Assembly: GCA_900553415.1 (NCBI GenBank)
Contig: USDH01000013.1
Coordinates: 1-19,637, forward strand
Source of the DNA: an uncultured Collinsella sp.
GTDB lineage: Bacteria > Actinomycetota > Coriobacteriia > Coriobacteriales > Coriobacteriaceae
DNA length: 19,637 nt
Reading direction: 5' to 3'
The position numbers were made by a program, and so were the translations under genes. Position 1 is the stretch's first letter. Each line of letters starts with the position of its first letter. The notes beneath the pieces were generated by a model. The model searched no databases. It was not told the DNA's origin and saw nothing but the letters and a program-made list of their open reading frames with translations. This document shows positions 7,789 to 15,703 of the stretch, in pieces.

Positions 7789-9006
7789 ATGGCTCAAGAA
7801 GAAAAGCTATCGGGTTATCGGTGGATGATCTTATTCGTAGTTTGCCTCATTTGCTTCATGGCAAACTTCATGCAATATCAGGTTTCAGCATGGGGTGTCG
7901 TCGTGATGACGACTCTCGGCATCGATGCCGGTGGGCTTACCAATCTCATGTTGATGCCGATGCTCACCGCTGTGTTTTTGTCGATTCCTGCAGGATCTCT
8001 TGCTGATCGCTACGGCGTTAAGCTTGTCGTGTCAATTGGCATGGTGCTTTCTGCTGTAGGCGGCTTTCTGCGTTATTTCATGATTAATGACTTTACCGTG
8101 CAGATCGTTTCGATGTTTATGATCGGCTTTGGCATTGCGGCGCTCAATGCCAATCTGGCAAAGGTGCTGGGTTCCTGGTTTAAACAGCAGACCTCCCTTG
8201 CCGTGGGAGTTTTCTATGCTGCTTCATGTGTGTCCATCGTGATAGCCCAGGCATTCAGCACTTATTTTCCTACGCTTGACGTGTCTTATCTGGTCGCTGC
8301 TATTGCCGAAGCTGTAACTGCTGCGCTGTGGATCTTCTTTATGAGGAACGTCCCGGAGGGCGAGCCCATGCCCGAGCCCGAGCCGGTTATGAAGTACATT
8401 AAGATTGCCGCTAAGTCGCGCGGCGTTTGGTGCATTGCCTTGGCTTATGGTCTTACCCTCGCTTCAACCACGGCATATTGCGCAATTCTGCCGTCTGCGC
8501 TTGAGCTCGTTCGCGGCGTTGATACTGCCACCGCTGGATCTATGGCAGCAATTATTACAGTTGGTAGCTTCTTTGCTTGTTTTGCGGGACCGGCTGCCGT
8601 CCTCAAGCTCGGCAAGAATAAACCGTTTCTCATTGTAACCACGGTGATTGCCGCCGTTGTAATGGTTGCAAACTGGTTTTTGCCGCTTGGCACTGTCATG
8701 TGGGTTGCTCTCGTCCTCAATGGTTTTATGACCGCTCTTTCTGGCCCCATTATTCAGGCAATGACTCCTGATCTTCCTGAGATTGGCGCGAAATATGCCG
8801 GTAGCGCTGGTGGAATAATCGGTACTGTCGGCCTTCTCTGCTCCTATTTTGTTCCCGTTATTGTTTCGTCTATTTCTGGTGACAATTGGACGTTGAACTT
8901 TACGATCGAATCGATTCTTTTCCTTGCGAGCGTTTTGCCTATTGCGATGTTGCCCGAGACTGGTGCGGCGGCAAAAGCCGAGATGCCTGAGACTTCTGAA
9001 TTATAA
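7789..9006 (+). CDS. MFS transporter, first of a tandem paralogous pair
   Basis: A 405-residue protein with the roughly 12 hydrophobic segments of a major facilitator. The short cytoplasmic N-terminus MAQEEKLSGYRW precedes TM1. Motif A is GSLADRYGVKLV at 69-80 in the TM2-TM3 loop. A hydrophilic central loop (about 185-205, with repeated Pro-Glu) separates the two six-helix halves. The general pattern is that of CynX/NimT-like or other anion/small-solute porters; the substrate cannot be read from sequence. GTAAGGAG precedes the ATG. It starts 77 bases after the esterase, suggesting an operon in which the porter moves the ester or its hydrolysis product. It aligns along its length with the next gene, including NFMQYQV and the segment KYAGSAGGI versus RYAGSAGGI. 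Confidence 0.88.
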   Translation: MAQEEKLSGYRWMILFVVCLICFMANFMQYQVSAWGVVVMTTLGIDAGGLTNLMLMPMLTAVFLSIPAGSLADRYGVKLVVSIGMVLSAVGGFLRYFMINDFTVQIVSMFMIGFGIAALNANLAKVLGSWFKQQTSLAVGVFYAASCVSIVIAQAFSTYFPTLDVSYLVAAIAEAVTAALWIFFMRNVPEGEPMPEPEPVMKYIKIAAKSRGVWCIALAYGLTLASTTAYCAILPSALELVRGVDTATAGSMAAIITVGSFFACFAGPAAVLKLGKNKPFLIVTTVIAAVVMVANWFLPLGTVMWVALVLNGFMTALSGPIIQAMTPDLPEIGAKYAGSAGGIIGTVGLLCSYFVPVIVSSISGDNWTLNFTIESILFLASVLPIAMLPETGAAAKAEMPETSEL

Positions 9007-9024
9007 TTAATCGGTGTTTTGCCT

Positions 9025-9066
9025 GGTCGCGACCTCCAGTTGATATGGGGGTCGCGACCATTTTTA
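9025..9066 (+). terminator. Rho-independent terminator between the two MFS genes
   Basis: GGTCGCGACCTCC (9025-9037) pairs with GGGGGTCGCGACC (9047-9059), 13 bp with one T-G wobble, around a 9-base loop, and is followed by ATTTTT. Each arm contains the self-complementary GGTCGCGACC. It comes 18 bases after the first MFS stop, so the second MFS gene is either expressed by read-through or has its own promoter. Confidence 0.78.
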
Positions 9067-9082
9067 ATGTGAGGTTGGTGCA

Positions 9083-10303
9083 ATGGATGGTGAAGCGTGC
9101 GAAGTTGCGCACAAAGTTGAGCAAAAGCGGGCTTCGAGTGGTTACCGCTGGTTAATATTGCTGTTGACGTGTGGTCTCTGTTTTTTGGGCAACTTCATGC
9201 AGTATCAGGTCGCTGCCTATGCTACGGTCATCATGCCTCAGATGAATATCGACCCTGTCGGATTCTCATCTCTCTTTCTGGCGCCAATGCTTGCGGCGGT
9301 TTTCTTTAGTCTCCCGTTCGGATCACTTGGAGATAGGCTTGGGCCCAAAGTAGTGATACTTGGCGGGTTCTGTGTTTCTTTAGTCGGCGGCGCTATCAGA
9401 ATTTTCACCCTATCGAACTATCCTGCTCAACTTGTCTCGATGTTTTGCATCGGCGTGGGGATGGCGGCATTGACTGCCAATAATGCAAAGACGCTTGGAC
9501 TTTGGTTTGCAGATAAGACGGATGTTGCGATGGGCATTTACTATGCGGCGACTTGCTTTGGCATTGCGGCGGCGCAAGCGTCATCGGCGTTTATGTCTTC
9601 CGTGCTAATGGGCTATACAGTTGCAGAAGCGTTGTTGGTCGTTCTGACTATCTTCTGGGGTTTATTTGGTAAGAACGTACAGCATGACTCACTTATTCCT
9701 GATGGCGTTGAGCACGACCAAGCCCTTCTGACTGCTTTTCGTTCGCGTAACGTTTGGCTTTGCGCGATTTGCGCCGCTTTCTCACTTGCCGCCACGACCG
9801 CCTTTTCCGGTGTGCTACCTCAGGCTCTTGAGCTTGTGCGAGGCACCGATGCTTCGACGGCCGGCGAAATGGCGGCGCTGACAACCGCTGCTGGGATTAT
9901 CGGCTGCTTGATTGCTCCGATGCTTTACGGTAAATGCCGCCTTGCGCGACCGTATCTTGTGATTGTCGGGCTTCTTGGCTCTATTTCATTTGCAGTTGCG
10001 TGGTTTGCCTCGGGCTTGAAGTCCATGGGGGTATTGCTTGCAGTGTGCGGCATCGTTACGAGCATGATGGGTCCAGTTGTTCAAGCTCTGCCAGTTTCAT
10101 TTGTTGAAATCGGCACTCGTTATGCTGGCAGCGCTGGCGGCATTATGGCCGAAGTTAGCCTTTTGGGCTCTTATATGCTTCCTATTGGGATTGCGGCTAT
10201 TTCCGGTTCAGATTACGACAAACAAATGATGCTTATTACTCTGCTTTACGGTCTATCCGTCCTTCCGGTGTTGATCGTTCCCGAGGTCAAACACTTTAAA
10301 TAG
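9083..10303 (+). CDS. MFS transporter, second of a tandem paralogous pair
   Basis: A 406-residue, 12-helix major facilitator clearly homologous to the gene before it: SGYRWLILLLTC and NFMQYQVAAY at the start, PMLAAVFFSLPFGSLGDRLG with motif A at 80-89, and RYAGSAGGIMAE near the end. The N-terminus is about 11 residues longer and charged. GAGGTTGG provides the ribosome binding site. A terminator hairpin separates it from the first copy, so its expression may be lower or independent. Duplication followed by divergence suggests two related substrates, or import and export of one pair (for example ester in, acid out). That is an inference; no substrate residues are recognised. The gene is AT-richer than the flanking ack and xse genes. 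Confidence 0.88.
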   Translation: MDGEACEVAHKVEQKRASSGYRWLILLLTCGLCFLGNFMQYQVAAYATVIMPQMNIDPVGFSSLFLAPMLAAVFFSLPFGSLGDRLGPKVVILGGFCVSLVGGAIRIFTLSNYPAQLVSMFCIGVGMAALTANNAKTLGLWFADKTDVAMGIYYAATCFGIAAAQASSAFMSSVLMGYTVAEALLVVLTIFWGLFGKNVQHDSLIPDGVEHDQALLTAFRSRNVWLCAICAAFSLAATTAFSGVLPQALELVRGTDASTAGEMAALTTAAGIIGCLIAPMLYGKCRLARPYLVIVGLLGSISFAVAWFASGLKSMGVLLAVCGIVTSMMGPVVQALPVSFVEIGTRYAGSAGGIMAEVSLLGSYMLPIGIAAISGSDYDKQMMLITLLYGLSVLPVLIVPEVKHFK

Positions 10304-10457
10304 GCGCGAGCATATGGATGGATAAAGCCCTCTGGCCATTGCGATTGCCGAGGAATGGATTTCGCTCAATTCGGATCTTTGAAGTGGGCTAAACTGTCTT
10401 GGTGTTTCACTGAACAACGCCACCTTCTGTTGCGTTGTCGTTAGAAAGGAACCAGCC

Positions 10458-10793
10458 ATGTGTGATTGCATCTTCTGTAAAATCGCCAACCACGAGATCC
10501 CCTCGACTGTTGTCTACGAGGACGACCAGGTCATCGCGTTCGATGACCTCAATCCCCAGGCACCGGTTCATACGCTCGTGATCCCCAAGAAGCACTACAG
10601 CGACATCGCTGATAACGTGCCTGCCGAGACCATGGGCGCCATGGCCCATGCCATCCAGGAGGTTGCTAAGGCCAAGGGCCTGGAGGACGGTTTCCGCGTC
10701 ATCTCCAACAAGGGCGTTAACGCCGGCCAGACCGTCATGCACTTCCACATGCACGTCCTCGGCGGCAAGAACTTGGGCGAGAACCTTATCTGA
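10458..10793 (+). CDS. HIT-family (histidine triad) protein, HINT type
   Basis: A 111-residue protein matching the usual HINT length. It starts CDCIFCKIANHEIPSTVVYE, the standard N-terminus, and ends with the histidine triad HFHMHVLGG (H95, H97, H99; H97 is expected to be the catalytic nucleophile by family analogy). The segment NKGVNAGQTVMH supplies the conserved Asn/Gly/Gln residues of the nucleotide pocket. Known activity of the family: hydrolysis of nucleoside phosphoramidates and aminoacyl-adenylates in the cytoplasm. AGAAAGGAA precedes the ATG. Codon use is strongly C/G-ending, like the housekeeping genes and unlike the MFS genes before it, suggesting the accessory block ends here. The LysR-type gene begins 41 bases later and may be co-transcribed. 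Confidence 0.93.
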   Translation: MCDCIFCKIANHEIPSTVVYEDDQVIAFDDLNPQAPVHTLVIPKKHYSDIADNVPAETMGAMAHAIQEVAKAKGLEDGFRVISNKGVNAGQTVMHFHMHVLGGKNLGENLI

Positions 10794-10834
10794 GATCGTA
10801 TGGCCCGTCGTCTTGATTGCCTTTGGAGAAACCT

Positions 10835-11725
10835 GTGCAGTTGTCTCAACTCGAATATCTTCAAGCGGTAGCGAATTATGGCGGCGTGCGCAAGGCGGCT
10901 CGCGCCGTTCATGTGAGTCCGCAGGCTGTTTCGTCGGCGATCAAGAAGCTGGAATCTGAGTATCAGGTCGTTTTGCTCGACCGGTCGACGGGCGAGGCCG
11001 TTTTGTCTCCTGCAGGGCGAGAGTTTGCGGGACGCGCGCGCGTAATCCTCGCGCAAGTCGATGATCTCAAAAATTACGCTCGGTCGATGGGGCAGGGTGT
11101 TTCGCCCGACGGTCATTTTCGTCTTTACGCCCCCTGCCTTCATGGGCGGGGGCGTCTTTTTGACGAAAACTGGTACGACTCGTTTGAGAGTTCGCACCCC
11201 CAGATTCACCTCGACGTGTGGCATCAGCCAACGGCTACGTGTTTTGAGTCTCTTTTGCTCGGGATATCGGATGCGGCTATTTCATTCGAGAAGCCACGGG
11301 GCAGCGCCCTTTGTTCGAAATGCCTGGGTGAAAAGGAGCTCAAGGTTCTTTCGTGTCCGGTTGGCTATCGTGTCAGGGGCACCATAACCATTCGTGAACT
11401 ATTGAGCGGTAGGCTTGCTGTCCCCATCAACTTGTCGCCCTGTCTCAATGCAATCAACCAGTGCCCTGAGGCCCAACTCGTTAATTTCCGCTTTCGTGAT
11501 GTCGAATATGGAAGCGAGAGACAGATTGAGTTTCTTCAAGGCGGGGGATTGATATTGAGCTTTTCTGGCTCCTCTCTTGCATCAGATGGATCCAACGTGA
11601 GCGAATGCTCCATTGAGGGCTCGCGCGACGTAACCTTGCCTATCTATTTTTGCTACCGGCAAAACGCCTGGACGGATCGGCATCAGACGGTATTTCTTCA
11701 CCTGTTGCGCCATCTCGCTTCTTGA
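10835..11725 (+). CDS. LysR-type transcriptional regulator
   Basis: A 296-residue protein, normal for LysR regulators. The N-terminal winged helix-turn-helix is LSQLEYLQAVANYGGVRKAA followed by RAVHVSPQAVSSAIKKLESE (residues 3-42). The family's LLDRS and LSPAGREF elements are at 47-65. A linker helix follows and then an effector-binding region from about 90. That C-terminal part is weakly conserved, so the ligand cannot be proposed. The GTG at 10835 is chosen because TTGGAG lies six bases upstream; an in-frame TTG at 10817 is less likely. Unlike many LysR genes it is not divergent from a target. The next gene on the same strand is an MFS transporter 117 bases away, with an inverted repeat in the gap, so that transporter is the obvious candidate target. 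Confidence 0.88.
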   Translation: MQLSQLEYLQAVANYGGVRKAARAVHVSPQAVSSAIKKLESEYQVVLLDRSTGEAVLSPAGREFAGRARVILAQVDDLKNYARSMGQGVSPDGHFRLYAPCLHGRGRLFDENWYDSFESSHPQIHLDVWHQPTATCFESLLLGISDAAISFEKPRGSALCSKCLGEKELKVLSCPVGYRVRGTITIRELLSGRLAVPINLSPCLNAINQCPEAQLVNFRFRDVEYGSERQIEFLQGGGLILSFSGSSLASDGSNVSECSIEGSRDVTLPIYFCYRQNAWTDRHQTVFLHLLRHLAS

Positions 11726-11743
11726 GGTTGCTTGGCTTCGTGC

Positions 11744-11762
11744 CGTCAAATGAATATTGACG
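11744..11762 (+). promoter_or_regulatory. Inverted repeat between LysR-type gene and MFS gene
   Basis: CGTCAA (11744-11749) and TTGACG (11757-11762) are separated by seven bases, 81 bases before the MFS start codon. It has the size of a regulator half-site pair, and the right half also looks like a -35 box, but no matching -10 was found. Confidence 0.35.
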
Positions 11763-11842
11763 ATTTGTAACGTATGGCTGACGGTTTTGCCTTCATGCTT
11801 TTTGAGACCTCGGCTTGGATTATCGGCCTTTGGAGGAGGAGT

Positions 11843-13003
11843 ATGAAAAACCGTACGGTTTGGCTGTATATGGCGTTTGTTTTCCTATCGAACTTCAGCA
11901 CCATCTTGTATTTTCTGACGGTTTACCTTGAGTTCGTCGGATTCTCGATGGTCGCGATTTCTGGCATGATGATTGCGTACCAGGTAAGCAAATTTGCTCT
12001 CGAGATTCCTACCGGCTATATCGCCGATAGATTTGGGCGAAAGATAAGTGGCCTGGTGGGTATCGCGGGAATGCTCGGATACTACGCTGCCCTGCTCCTC
12101 ATACGATCTCCTCTGCTTTTGATAGGTGCGTTTGCCCTCAAGGGTTTTGCCGTCGCATGCGTGAGCGGTTCTATTGAGGCAATCTATATCGATTCCGTCT
12201 CCCAAGATCAGCTCGTTAGGCTTAATGTGGTTGAGCGATTCGTCTTTTACGCATCTTATGCTCTTTCCGCGTGTGTGGGCGGCTTCATCTCGTCAGAAGG
12301 TGCATATTTCATCGGTCTTTCGGCCGATATCTTTGCGATGGTATTGACGTTACTTGTCGTTGCCTGCATTCCCGAAACGAAAGGGAAAGGTAGCGCTGCG
12401 GCTTCTATGAGCCAAATTAGCCCGAGGATGATTTGGACTGCCATTGCGGGCAATGGCACGCTTCGCTCGGCGTTCGTCATGGACTGTTCTCAGGCATTTG
12501 CTTTTGTCGCTCTGGAAGATTTTTTCTCACTGCTGCTCGCAGCCCGTGGAATGGGTGCCGTCGCTTCGGGCATGACCATTGCGGTCCAGCTCCTTGTCTC
12601 CGCCTCCATAGGGTTTATCGTGCCCAGCGTAATTGCTCATGTCGACAAGAGGCTTTTTGCGCGTATTTGCGGCATCATCCGTCTCATTCTAGCTGCTTTG
12701 TTTTTAACCCCTTTTATTCCGGTTGACCTGTTGCCCGTTTTCTATGTGCTGCAGACGGTTGCCTACTCGTTATTTGCTCCGATCAAATACTCAGTTTTTC
12801 AAAATGCTGCCGATTCATCGATGCTCTGTTCGTTGATTTCGGTTCAAAGCCAGATGGTGGCGGTGGGCGCCGTTCTTTTCTATCTGCTCAATGCTGTGTT
12901 GAGTAGCGTTGTGGGTATTCGGGTTGTGCTGCTTGTTGCGCTTGGGATTTCTTCTCTGGCGTATGTCCCCGCGCTATTTCGCCTTACAAGTCGAAGACCA
13001 TGA
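11843..13003 (+). CDS. MFS transporter (EIPTG / drug-efflux-like subgroup)
   Basis: A 386-residue protein with about 12 hydrophobic segments. The TM2-loop motif EIPTGYIADRFGRKISG (residues 54-70) combines the EIPTG element with a good motif A, a pattern common in putative drug or metabolite exporters. PETKGKG near residue 180 marks the central loop. It is not closely related to the tandem MFS pair upstream: its N-terminus, motif A context and C-terminus differ. GGAGGAGG at 11832-11839 fixes the ATG at 11843. An in-frame ATG at 11774 would add 23 residues, lacks such a site, and is rejected. Its position after a LysR-type gene suggests regulated expression; the substrate is unknown. Confidence 0.85.
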   Translation: MKNRTVWLYMAFVFLSNFSTILYFLTVYLEFVGFSMVAISGMMIAYQVSKFALEIPTGYIADRFGRKISGLVGIAGMLGYYAALLLIRSPLLLIGAFALKGFAVACVSGSIEAIYIDSVSQDQLVRLNVVERFVFYASYALSACVGGFISSEGAYFIGLSADIFAMVLTLLVVACIPETKGKGSAAASMSQISPRMIWTAIAGNGTLRSAFVMDCSQAFAFVALEDFFSLLLAARGMGAVASGMTIAVQLLVSASIGFIVPSVIAHVDKRLFARICGIIRLILAALFLTPFIPVDLLPVFYVLQTVAYSLFAPIKYSVFQNAADSSMLCSLISVQSQMVAVGAVLFYLLNAVLSSVVGIRVVLLVALGISSLAYVPALFRLTSRRP

Positions 13004-13036
13004 GCATGCATGCATCGATAACTTATATATCAACGC

Positions 13037-13070
13037 AATAAACCCGAGCTCGAGGGCGTTTGGGTTTATT
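13037..13070 (+). terminator. AT-rich hairpin after the third MFS gene
   Basis: AATAAACCC (13037-13045) and GGGTTTATT (13062-13070) form a 9-bp stem around 16 bases, 33 bases past the MFS stop. The 3' arm ends in TTTATT, followed by ATTG. It plausibly ends MFS transcription before ackA. Confidence 0.55.
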
Positions 13071-13123
13071 ATTGAAGCGTATGTAACCTGGCGGCGCCAC
13101 ACCGCCTGTTAGTAGGGAGACAC

Positions 13124-14302
13124 ATGAACGTTCTGGTCGTCAACGCAGGATCTTCGACCCTTAAGTATCAGGTCATCGATACCAAATCCCACAAGGTGTC
13201 CGCAAAGGGCTCCTGTGAGCGCGTCTGCTTTACCGGCGGTACCTTCACCCACGCTGCCAACGGCTCCAAGAAGGTGACCGAGAACATCGAGTTCCCCGAC
13301 CACAAGGTCGCCATCGAGGTCGTCCTGAAGGACCTCGAGGCTAACGGCGTCAAGATCGAGGGCATTGGCCACCGCATCGTTCAGGGCGGTTGGTACTTTG
13401 GCGATTCCTCCCTCGTCGACGAGGACGTTCTCGCTAAGATCCGCGAGGTCGCTCCGCTCGCCCCGCTGCACAACAACCCCGAGGCCAACGTTATCGAGTA
13501 CTGCCTGGAGCAGTATCCCGATCTGCCCAACGTCACGGTCTACGACACCGCTTTCCACTTCAACATGCCCGAGGTCGCCAAGACTTACGCCCTGCCCAAG
13601 GACGTCTGCGACAAGCTGCACATCCGTAAGTACGGCGCCCACGGCACCAGCTACCGCTATATCTCCAAGAAGGTCGCCGAGATGACCAACGGCGAGGCCC
13701 GCAAGGTCGTCGTGTGCCATATCGGCTCCGGCGCTTCCCTGTGCGCCATCGAGGACGGCAAGTGCATGGACACCACCATGGGCTTGACGCCGCTCGACGG
13801 CGTCATGATGGGCACCCGCTGCGGCTCCATCGACCCGGCTACCGTGTGCTACCTGCAGCGCGAGGGCGGCTACACCTTCGACGAGGTCGACGAGATGATG
13901 AACAAGAAGTCCGGCCTTTTGGCTGTGACCGGCGGCAAGACCAACGACTGCCGCAACGTCGAGGAGCTCGCCGCCGCTGGTGACCCCGAGGCTCAGCTCG
14001 CCTTCGATATGTTTGTCTACAAGATTGCCGCCAAGGCGGCCGAGATGGCTACTTCTATGTGCGGTATGGACACCCTGGTCTTTACCGCCGGCATCGGCGA
14101 GCACGCTCCGGCCGTCCGCGCCGGCGTTGCCGACCGCCTGGCCTTTATGGGCGTCAAGATGGATCATGCCCGCAACGCCCTGCGTGGTGACGGCGCTTGG
14201 TGCCTGTCTGCCAAGGATTCCAAGGTCAAAATCTTTGTCATCCCCACGGACGAGGAGTTCATGATCGCTTCCGACGTCGAGCGCATCGTCAACGGCAAGT
14301 AA
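13124..14302 (+). CDS. ackA: Acetate kinase family protein, copy 1
   Basis: A 392-residue protein (typical AckA about 400). It begins NVLVVNAGSSTLKYQ and has GLTPLDGVMMGTRCGSIDP, FTAGIGEHAP and IPTDEEFMIASDVER, all diagnostic. Catalytic residues by comparison with Methanosarcina thermophila Ack are kept: R84 (R91), H116 (H123), D141 (D148), H173 (H180) and R232 (R241). Two positions are unusual. The normal VHGGE motif is VQGGW (Q87), and the acyl-pocket Phe (F179) is Ala172 in YGAHGTS. In this copy HGTSH is also changed to HGTSY (Y177). Reaction expected: acyl phosphate + ADP = carboxylate + ATP, in the cytoplasm. Very regular C-ending codons suggest high expression. GGGAG precedes the ATG. 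A second copy follows. Confidence 0.93.
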   Translation: MNVLVVNAGSSTLKYQVIDTKSHKVSAKGSCERVCFTGGTFTHAANGSKKVTENIEFPDHKVAIEVVLKDLEANGVKIEGIGHRIVQGGWYFGDSSLVDEDVLAKIREVAPLAPLHNNPEANVIEYCLEQYPDLPNVTVYDTAFHFNMPEVAKTYALPKDVCDKLHIRKYGAHGTSYRYISKKVAEMTNGEARKVVVCHIGSGASLCAIEDGKCMDTTMGLTPLDGVMMGTRCGSIDPATVCYLQREGGYTFDEVDEMMNKKSGLLAVTGGKTNDCRNVEELAAAGDPEAQLAFDMFVYKIAAKAAEMATSMCGMDTLVFTAGIGEHAPAVRAGVADRLAFMGVKMDHARNALRGDGAWCLSAKDSKVKIFVIPTDEEFMIASDVERIVNGK

Positions 14303-14306
14303 TTGC

Positions 14307-14354
14307 AAGAGGGGAGGGGCTGGACGACCGAGCGCCGTTCGGCCCCTCTTTTGT
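14307..14354 (+). terminator. Terminator-like hairpin after ackA copy 1
   Basis: AAGAGGGG (14307-14314) pairs with CCCCTCTT (14343-14350), followed by TTGTG, directly after the stop. The 28-base interior can form further pairs. With the promoter-like sequences after it, this suggests the two kinase genes are separately transcribed, at least in part. Confidence 0.6.
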
Positions 14355-14371
14355 GCTCGTTGGGCGATATG

Positions 14372-14413
14372 CTTGATAGCTATTTATCAAGTTGTGATAA
14401 CTTCTTATTAAAA
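14372..14413 (+). promoter_or_regulatory. Palindromic operator and candidate promoter of ackA copy 2
   Basis: CTTGATA (14372-14378) and TATCAAG (14385-14391) form a perfect dyad with a six-base centre. Overlapping candidate boxes are TTATCA (14384-14389) with TATTAA (14406-14411) at a 16-base spacer, or TTGATA (14373-14378) with TGATAA (14395-14400) at 16. The 18-bp core TTGATA-N6-TATCAA has the geometry of Rex sites (TTGTGA/TTGTTA-N6-inverse) but differs at one position per half-site. Confidence 0.45.
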
Positions 14414-14466
14414 TGCGGCCGCCTTAAGGGGTCTGCGTCGACCGTATTGCACTGCAAAGGAGTCTC

Positions 14467-15645
14467 ATGAACGTACTTGTTGTCAACGCCGGCAGCTCAA
14501 GCCTTAAATATCAGCTTTTGGATACCGATACCCGAGAGGTTTTCGCCAAGGGCAACTGCGAACGTATCGGTTCGGACATGGGCATCTTTGGCCACTCCGA
14601 GAACGGTGGCGCCAAGCAGACCGAGGAGGTCCCTTTCCCCGATCATCGCTCTGCTATCGCTCGCGTGCTCGAGGAGCTCGAGAAGACCGACTTTACGATT
14701 GATGGCATTGGCCATCGTATCGTTCAGGGCGGCTGGCACTTCGATGATTCCGCAGTTGTCGACGACGAGGTTATGGCCAAGATTCTTGAGGTGGCACCGC
14801 TTGCTCCGCTGCACAACTACGGCGAGGCCGCAGCAATCGAGTATTGCCGCGAGAAGTATCCGGAGCTGCCCAACGTCGCCGTCTTCGATACTTCGTTCCA
14901 TATGACTATGCCCGAGGTTGCCTACACCTACGCGCTGCCCAAGGACGTGTGCGACAAGTACCACGTGCGCAAGTACGGCGCCCACGGCACGAGCCACCGC
15001 TATGAGTGGATGATGGCCAAGGAGATCCTGGGTTCGCGCTGCCACCGTCTGCTTTCGTGCCATTTGGGTAACGGTGCTTCGCTTGCTGCTATCGAGGACG
15101 GCGTGTGCCGCGACACCACGATGGGCCTCACGCCGCTTGACGGTCTGATGATGGGTACCCGCTGCGGTTCCATTGACCCGGCTACCGTATGCTACCTGCA
15201 GCGCGAGGGCGGTTACAGCTACCAGGAAGTCGACGACATGATGAACAAGCAGTCCGGCCTGCTCGCCATTTCGGGTATCTCCAACGACGCCCGCGACATC
15301 CGCACGCGCGCCTCCGAGGGCGACGAGCGCTGCCTGCTTGCCTTCGACATGTTCGCCTACAAGGCCATGCAGCAGGCTGGCTCCATGATCGCTTCCATGG
15401 CGGGCGTGGACACCATCACCTTTACCGCCGGCATCGGCGAGAACGACTGGTCGATCCGCAAGGCCTTCTGCGACTGCTTTGAGTGGCTGGGCGTACGCAT
15501 CGACAATAACAAGAACCGCGAGGCCGTGGGCAACGGCCCGCAGGTCATCAGTGCCGCCGGTTCCGCCGTCACGGTCATGGTCATCCCCACCGACGAGGAA
15601 TACATGATCGCCCACGACGTCGAGCGTCTGACCGCGAATAACTAG
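14467..15645 (+). CDS. ackA: Acetate kinase family protein, copy 2
   Basis: Also 392 residues and alignable without gaps to copy 1 over most of its length, with more than half of positions identical by eye. It has NVLVVNAGSSSLKYQ, PLAPLHN, DTSFHMTMPEVAYTYALP, GLTPLDGLMMGTRCGSIDP, FTAGIGENDWSIRKAFC and IPTDEEYMIAHDVER. It shares Q87-G-G-W and Ala172 with copy 1 but keeps the usual HGTSH (H177). The tandem same-strand copies look like an old duplication. Codons are less uniform than in copy 1, suggesting lower or conditional expression, and it has its own palindrome-bearing upstream region. AAAGGAG precedes the ATG. Function as acetate kinase is likely; a preference for another short acid is possible given the pocket change. 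Confidence 0.93.
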   Translation: MNVLVVNAGSSSLKYQLLDTDTREVFAKGNCERIGSDMGIFGHSENGGAKQTEEVPFPDHRSAIARVLEELEKTDFTIDGIGHRIVQGGWHFDDSAVVDDEVMAKILEVAPLAPLHNYGEAAAIEYCREKYPELPNVAVFDTSFHMTMPEVAYTYALPKDVCDKYHVRKYGAHGTSHRYEWMMAKEILGSRCHRLLSCHLGNGASLAAIEDGVCRDTTMGLTPLDGLMMGTRCGSIDPATVCYLQREGGYSYQEVDDMMNKQSGLLAISGISNDARDIRTRASEGDERCLLAFDMFAYKAMQQAGSMIASMAGVDTITFTAGIGENDWSIRKAFCDCFEWLGVRIDNNKNREAVGNGPQVISAAGSAVTVMVIPTDEEYMIAHDVERLTANN

Positions 15646-15667
15646 TGCGTTCGCTTGCGATTGAACG

Positions 15668-15703
15668 AAAGGCCTCCTGAGCAGCAGCTCAGGAGGCCTT
15701 TTT
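15668..15703 (+). terminator. Rho-independent terminator of ackA copy 2
   Basis: A perfect 15-bp stem, 15668-15682 with 15687-15701, around AGCA. The arm core GGCCTCCTGAGC is followed on the 3' side by TTTTT. It lies 22 bases after the stop and is the clearest intrinsic terminator in the window. Confidence 0.92.

Noticed and set aside
13109..14308. 399-codon minus-strand open frame opposite ackA copy 1, and a similar 372-codon frame opposite copy 2
   Set aside because: These mirror the strong codon bias of the ack genes, have repetitive Val/Gly/Asp/Leu composition and lack recognisable domains or ribosome binding sites.
14373..14390. FNR/CRP-type site upstream of ackA copy 2
   Set aside because: The halves TTGAT and ATCAA are 8 bases apart rather than the 4 required for FNR, so the Rex-like geometry is the better reading.
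14302..14466. Acetate-kinase duplication as an assembly artefact
   Set aside because: The copies differ at many residues and codons and have different flanking non-coding sequence, so they are genuine diverged paralogues.
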